Shown here: in pieces, positions 7,113-9,083 of the stretch
Position numbering within the stretch: the stretch's first letter is position 1
How the letters are laid out: every line of letters starts with the position of its first letter
From: an uncultured Actinomycetes bacterium
Lineage (GTDB): Bacteria > Actinomycetota > Actinomycetes > Nanopelagicales > Nanopelagicaceae
Reading direction: 5' to 3'
Assembly (NCBI GenBank): GCA_903822245.1
Contig: CAIJOE010000182.1
Location: 1-9,083 of the forward strand
DNA: 9,083 bases
Translations under genes and position numbers: made by a program
The notes under the pieces: generated by a model
The model's database searches: none
Told to the model about the DNA's origin: nothing
Seen by the model: only the letters and a program-made list of their open reading frames with translations

Positions 7113-7783
7113 AATTTAGGCCTCTTATTTTCGGGAAGTCGTTTCATAAATTGAAGTAAGTCCTCTGAGGTAAAGACATCAAAGCCTGATAATCGTTCGA
7201 TCAATCGGTGTAAAACATCGACAGTAGTTCTAACGTCGTCCAATGCTCGATGCGTTGGGGGAGTTGGGGTTTGGAAGAATTCAGAGAGTGTGGAGAGCTT
7301 GAAGTTAAGGATTTCCGATCGCTCAATTACCAATCTTGCTAAGCGAACAGTGTCAATAATTTGATGTCCAGGCCATGGGTATTTGATGGAAGAGGCCGCG
7401 GCTTTTAAAAAGCCGATATCAAAAGGTGAATTATGGGCAACCAAAATACTTTCATCACTTGGCCCAAAGAATTCCATTAGTTCTGGAAGGCTTTCCTCAA
7501 TGCCAGGAGCATCAATTAACATCGAATCCGTTATGCCTGTTAATTCGGTTATATAGACAGGCAGCGGGATTCCTGGGTTTACAAAGGTTGTGTATTCATC
7601 GATCACCACACCGCCTCGAACTTTCATTGCTCCGATTTCGGTGATGCCATTTCCATCCTTAGGAGAAGCGCCAGTTGTTTCAAGGTCTACAACTACAAAG
7701 GTCGTTTCTGCAAGGGTGCGACCAATTGATTCGAATCCTGGCTGCCAGTTATCTGCCGGGGGATTTGGAAAGGCGCTACTCAT
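7109..7783 (-). CDS. DEDDh 3'-5' exonuclease, DnaQ/epsilon-like
   Basis: Metal-dependent exonuclease of the DnaQ superfamily. In the 224 residues, Exo I is VVDLETTG (Asp33, Glu35), Exo II is VAHNSPFDIGFL (Asp122), and Exo III is HRALDD (His178, Asp183), which makes the DEDDh set complete. The neighbouring M. tuberculosis gene Rv2191, in the same position beside trpD, fuses this domain to a UvrC-like GIY-YIG nuclease. Here the protein stops about 40 residues after Exo III, so only the exonuclease half is present. A role in proofreading or repair is inferred; I would not call it the replicative epsilon subunit. The ATG at 7783 has no Shine-Dalgarno sequence but has a TAGGTT box 6 nt upstream. 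The stop overlaps the trpD stop by 4 bp on opposite strands. Confidence 0.88.
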   Translation of the reverse strand: MSSAFPNPPADNWQPGFESIGRTLAETTFVVVDLETTGASPKDGNGITEIGAMKVRGGVVIDEYTTFVNPGIPLPVYITELTGITDSMLIDAPGIEESLPELMEFFGPSDESILVAHNSPFDIGFLKAAASSIKYPWPGHQIIDTVRLARLVIERSEILNFKLSTLSEFFQTPTPPTHRALDDVRTTVDVLHRLIERLSGFDVFTSEDLLQFMKRLPENKRPKF

Positions 7784-7789
7784 GTGTCA

Positions 7790-7795
7790 AACCTA
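7790..7795 (-). promoter_or_regulatory. Candidate -10 box, leaderless promoter of the exonuclease
   Basis: TAGGTT on the minus strand fits TANNNT and is followed by TGACAC and the ATG at 7783, a 6-nt gap identical to the receiver gene's. It lies in the 14-bp space after the LysE-family stop. No convincing -35 is visible. Confidence 0.42.
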
Positions 7796-7797
7796 CG

Positions 7798-8433
7798 CTA
7801 ACGCGCTGACGTGAGGGCTAAACCGATTGCGAGTCCCATTATTCCAATTGCCGAAATTGCAGTTAGTAGCCGGCGAACTTTCGGTTTTTGAATGAAGACT
7901 GAAGATTTATCAATCGTCCAGATCAGTATTAAGTACCAGCTAGTTGAAACCAGAGGCCAAAGGCAACCAAAGATGAATATTCCCAAGCCAAGTGAGAATG
8001 TTGGGGGAACGAATTGGGGCAAGAATGCAACAGCAAATACGGCAGCCTTGGCATTAGTTAAGTTGGTGATTAATCCCAATCTGATAGCGGGCCAAGGTTT
8101 AATTTCACCGCCTGAATCCAAATTAAATTTTCCATAACTATTTTTCAAATGCAGCAATGTTTGAATCGAAAGAAACACTAAATAGCTAACTCCGGTCCAT
8201 TTAAGAATTGAGTAGGCGGTGTGGGAGGTGGAAAAGATTGCAGAGAGCCCAATTGCACTCAGGGCGCCCCAAATGAAAAGGCCAAGGCTATTTCCAATTA
8301 TTGAATAAAGCGCAGCTCTAGAACCACCCAAAATAGATTGCCGCAAAACCATTGCAACACCTTGGCCGGGTACGGCAGCGAGAAGAAATGTGGTTAATAC
8401 GAAAGTTGGAATATTTGCGAGCAGTGATGAAAT
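7798..8433 (-). CDS. LysE/RhtB-family amino-acid exporter, non-canonical start
   Basis: Inner-membrane exporter family for amino acids (lysine, threonine, homoserine lactone types); the substrate cannot be told. Conserved parts visible are LRQSILGG, a hydrophobic second helix, ILKWTGVSYLVFLSI, NLTNAKAAVFAVAFLPQF (the family's NPK...LPQF motif) and C-terminal helices. The first ATG is at 8352 and would give 184 aa, but the frame upstream still encodes family sequence: a first helix ending in AAVPGQG, the counterpart of the family's PGP motif. No in-frame ATG, GTG or TTG exists between that and an in-frame stop inside tRNA-Val. I placed the start at ATT 8433, 6 nt after GGGAG (8440-8444), giving 211 aa, the usual family length; ATT 8436 and CTG 8424 are alternatives. 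If translation begins at 8352 the protein lacks helix 1. The family call is firm, the start is not. Confidence 0.85.
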   Translation of the reverse strand: MSSLLANIPTFVLTTFLLAAVPGQGVAMVLRQSILGGSRAALYSIIGNSLGLFIWGALSAIGLSAIFSTSHTAYSILKWTGVSYLVFLSIQTLLHLKNSYGKFNLDSGGEIKPWPAIRLGLITNLTNAKAAVFAVAFLPQFVPPTFSLGLGIFIFGCLWPLVSTSWYLILIWTIDKSSVFIQKPKVRRLLTAISAIGIMGLAIGLALTSAR

Positions 8434-8439
8434 AATTCT

Positions 8440-8448
8440 CTCCCACCT
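8440..8448 (-). promoter_or_regulatory. Shine-Dalgarno-like AGGTGGGAG before the LysE-family gene
   Basis: This purine-rich site is the most convincing ribosome-binding sequence in the window. It is followed by AGA-ATT-ATT rather than by an ATG. It lies about 80 nt from the first ATG (8352), too far to serve it, so it favours initiation at an ATT codon at 8433 or 8436. Confidence 0.45.
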
Positions 8449-8464
8449 GCTAATTACTTGAGAG

Positions 8465-8536
8465 TGGACCGTACTGGGATCGAACCAGTGACCCCCACAA
8501 TGTCAATGTGGTGCTCTACCGCTGAGCCAACGATCC
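8465..8536 (-). tRNA. tRNA-Val, anticodon GAC
   Basis: The 72-nt minus-strand sequence folds into a full cloverleaf. The acceptor stem GGATCGT/ACGGTCC has one G-U pair, the D-stem is GCTC/GAGC, and the anticodon stem is CCACA/TGTGG with loop TTGACAT, giving anticodon GAC (codon GUC, also GUU). A 5-nt variable loop and the T-stem ACTGG/CCAGT with TTCGATC follow. The discriminator base is A. The 3' CCA is not encoded (the next bases are CTC), so it must be added by a nucleotidyltransferase. Confidence 0.96.
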
Positions 8537-8550
8537 TTGCTATGGAGAAG

Positions 8551-8580
8551 ATATTACCTTTTACTTTCCAGCACGTCCAA
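8551..8580 (-). promoter_or_regulatory. Candidate promoter for tRNA-Val
   Basis: On the minus strand TTGGAC (8575-8580) and TAATAT (8551-8556) are separated by 18 bp and lie 14 nt before the mature tRNA 5' end, which leaves room for a short leader. The -35 lies within the last codons of the cupin gene. Both boxes are near consensus, but the spacer is one base longer than ideal. Confidence 0.4.
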
Positions 8581-8917
8581 AATCATCTTCAATACGCTCA
8601 ATATCGTCCTCACCGAAGTAAGTACCTGTTTGAACTTCTACGAAAACAATCTCTTCATTTCCAGTATTAGCCAAACGATGGAGCACCCCGATATCAAATT
8701 CAACAGTGTCGCCAGCTTTGACAGGTGAATCAATGCCATCGATGGTTACAACGCCGGTGCCTTGAACAATAAACCAATGTTCGGCGCGGAATTTATGGCG
8801 TTGATAAGAAAGGCGAGAACCAGGTTTCATCCAGATTGTTTTTACTTTATGGCTAGAAGATTCTTGTAGAACTTCATAACGGCCCCAAGGGCGTTCAGAC
8901 TTTTCTAGTTCTGACAT
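8561..8917 (-). CDS. Stand-alone cupin, type-II phosphomannose isomerase domain
   Basis: The 118-residue single-domain cupin corresponds to the C-terminal domain of ManC/AlgA-type enzymes. Such stand-alone versions are annotated as mannose-6-phosphate isomerases (fructose-6-phosphate to mannose-6-phosphate, feeding GDP-mannose). Signatures are ERPWGRYEVL at 8-17, and YQRHKFRAEHWFIVQGTG at 38-55, with Gln39, His41 and Glu46 as metal-site residues; His80 (GVLHRLAN) is the fourth. GEDDIERIEDDFGR at 102-115 is the typical C-terminal end. The ATG at 8917 has only a weak GGAT upstream. It lies between tRNA-Cys and tRNA-Val on the same strand and may be co-transcribed with tRNA-Cys. Isomerase activity is inferred from the family; no GDP-mannose gene is adjacent. 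Confidence 0.88.
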   Translation of the reverse strand: MSELEKSERPWGRYEVLQESSSHKVKTIWMKPGSRLSYQRHKFRAEHWFIVQGTGVVTIDGIDSPVKAGDTVEFDIGVLHRLANTGNEEIVFVEVQTGTYFGEDDIERIEDDFGRAGK

Positions 8918-8965
8918 CTTGATCCAATCCAGTCCAACAGTTCTTGCATTTCCAATTACTTATTA

Positions 8966-9039
8966 TGGAGGTCGGAACGGGATTTGAACCCGTGTAGCAG
9001 GATTTGCAGTCCTGAGCCTCGCCTCTCGGCCATCCGACC
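8966..9039 (-). tRNA. tRNA-Cys, anticodon GCA
   Basis: Minus-strand cloverleaf. The acceptor stem GGTCGGA/TCCGACC is perfect, and the D-arm GCC-GAGAGGCGA-GGC is typical of tRNA-Cys. The anticodon stem CAGGA/TCCTG has loop CTGCAAA, giving GCA. The T-stem is ACGGG/CCCGT with TTCAAAT. The discriminator is U73, an identity element of cysteine tRNAs. Unlike the neighbouring tRNA-Val, CCA is encoded at 8966-8968. Confidence 0.96.
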
Positions 9040-9055
9040 ATATTTATTCGCACTC

Positions 9056-9073
9056 ACTCGTATTTCCACGAGT
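9056..9073. repeat. Short inverted repeat upstream of tRNA-Cys
   Basis: ACTCGT and ACGAGT form a 6-bp stem with a 6-nt loop, followed on the plus strand by AAATTTT. No plus-strand gene ends here. On the minus strand it lies about 17 bp upstream of the tRNA, roughly where promoter elements should be. It could be a terminator for a gene beyond the window edge or chance; the edge prevents a decision. Confidence 0.3.
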
Positions 9074-9083
9074 AAATTTTCTA

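Noticed and set aside
7100..7120. Terminator between trpD and the exonuclease
   Set aside because: The stops overlap by 4 bp and I see no stem-loop with a T-tract on either strand, so no terminator can be supported.
8465..8536. TTGACA inside tRNA-Val as a -35 for the LysE-family gene
   Set aside because: The hexamer is the anticodon loop sequence, and no acceptable -10 lies 16-19 bp downstream.
8458..8728. Plus-strand open frames of 63-70 codons near the tRNA and cupin
   Set aside because: They run antisense through tRNA-Val and the cupin gene, with no family resemblance or ribosome site.
1..9083. Mobile element, CRISPR array, phage or defence island
   Set aside because: No transposase, integrase, repeat-spacer pattern or long direct or inverted repeats; all protein genes fit housekeeping or common transporter families.

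Overview
The window looks like a chromosomal segment of a low-to-moderate-GC actinobacterium, most likely a freshwater acI-type lineage (Nanopelagicales such as Planktophila or Nanopelagicus). Three things support this. The core is the actinobacterial ctaE-qcrC-qcrA-qcrB cluster: a di-haem QcrC with a C-terminal anchor, a three-helix Rieske subunit with a twin-arginine motif, and a long QcrB tail. trpD and a DnaQ-type exonuclease sit beside it, the same neighbourhood as Mycobacterium Rv2191-Rv2196. The base composition is nevertheless unusually AT-rich for the phylum (judged by eye), and intergenic distances are tiny. The lineage call is inference.

Layout. Positions 26-5514 form a minus-strand block read right to left: ctaE, qcrC, qcrA, qcrB, a diamine-type GNAT acetyltransferase and an NhaA-type Na+/H+ antiporter. 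Genes in it are separated by at most 25 bp or overlap by 4 bp. Positions 5515-5632 are a divergent promoter region. Positions 5633-7112 hold a plus-strand pair: a stand-alone, degenerate response-regulator receiver and trpD. From 7109 to the right end everything is again on the minus strand: a DEDDh exonuclease (tail-to-tail 4-bp overlap with trpD), a LysE/RhtB-type exporter with no ordinary start codon, tRNA-Val(GAC), a stand-alone type-II phosphomannose isomerase cupin, and tRNA-Cys(GCA). No stretch over 300 bp lacks a gene, and there is no sign of mobile elements, CRISPR or phage.

How the genes work together. QcrC, QcrA and QcrB form the menaquinol:cytochrome c reductase that, with the aa3 oxidase containing CtaE, makes the actinobacterial bcc-aa3 supercomplex. 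The ion antiporter, the polyamine acetyltransferase and the receiver protein are neighbours whose link to respiration is only positional. The exonuclease, exporter, cupin and tRNAs look like ordinary housekeeping genes.

The points most worth following up are: a repeated geometry in which a TANNNT -10 box lies 5-6 nt before the ATG of four genes (leaderless mRNAs); the LysE-family gene whose conserved N-terminus lies upstream of any ATG/GTG/TTG; an NhaA that begins at transmembrane helix 2; a TrpD in which the conserved HGNR motif is HGSI; and a receiver domain lacking the conserved Thr/Ser and Lys. I did not find a clearly new multi-gene system.
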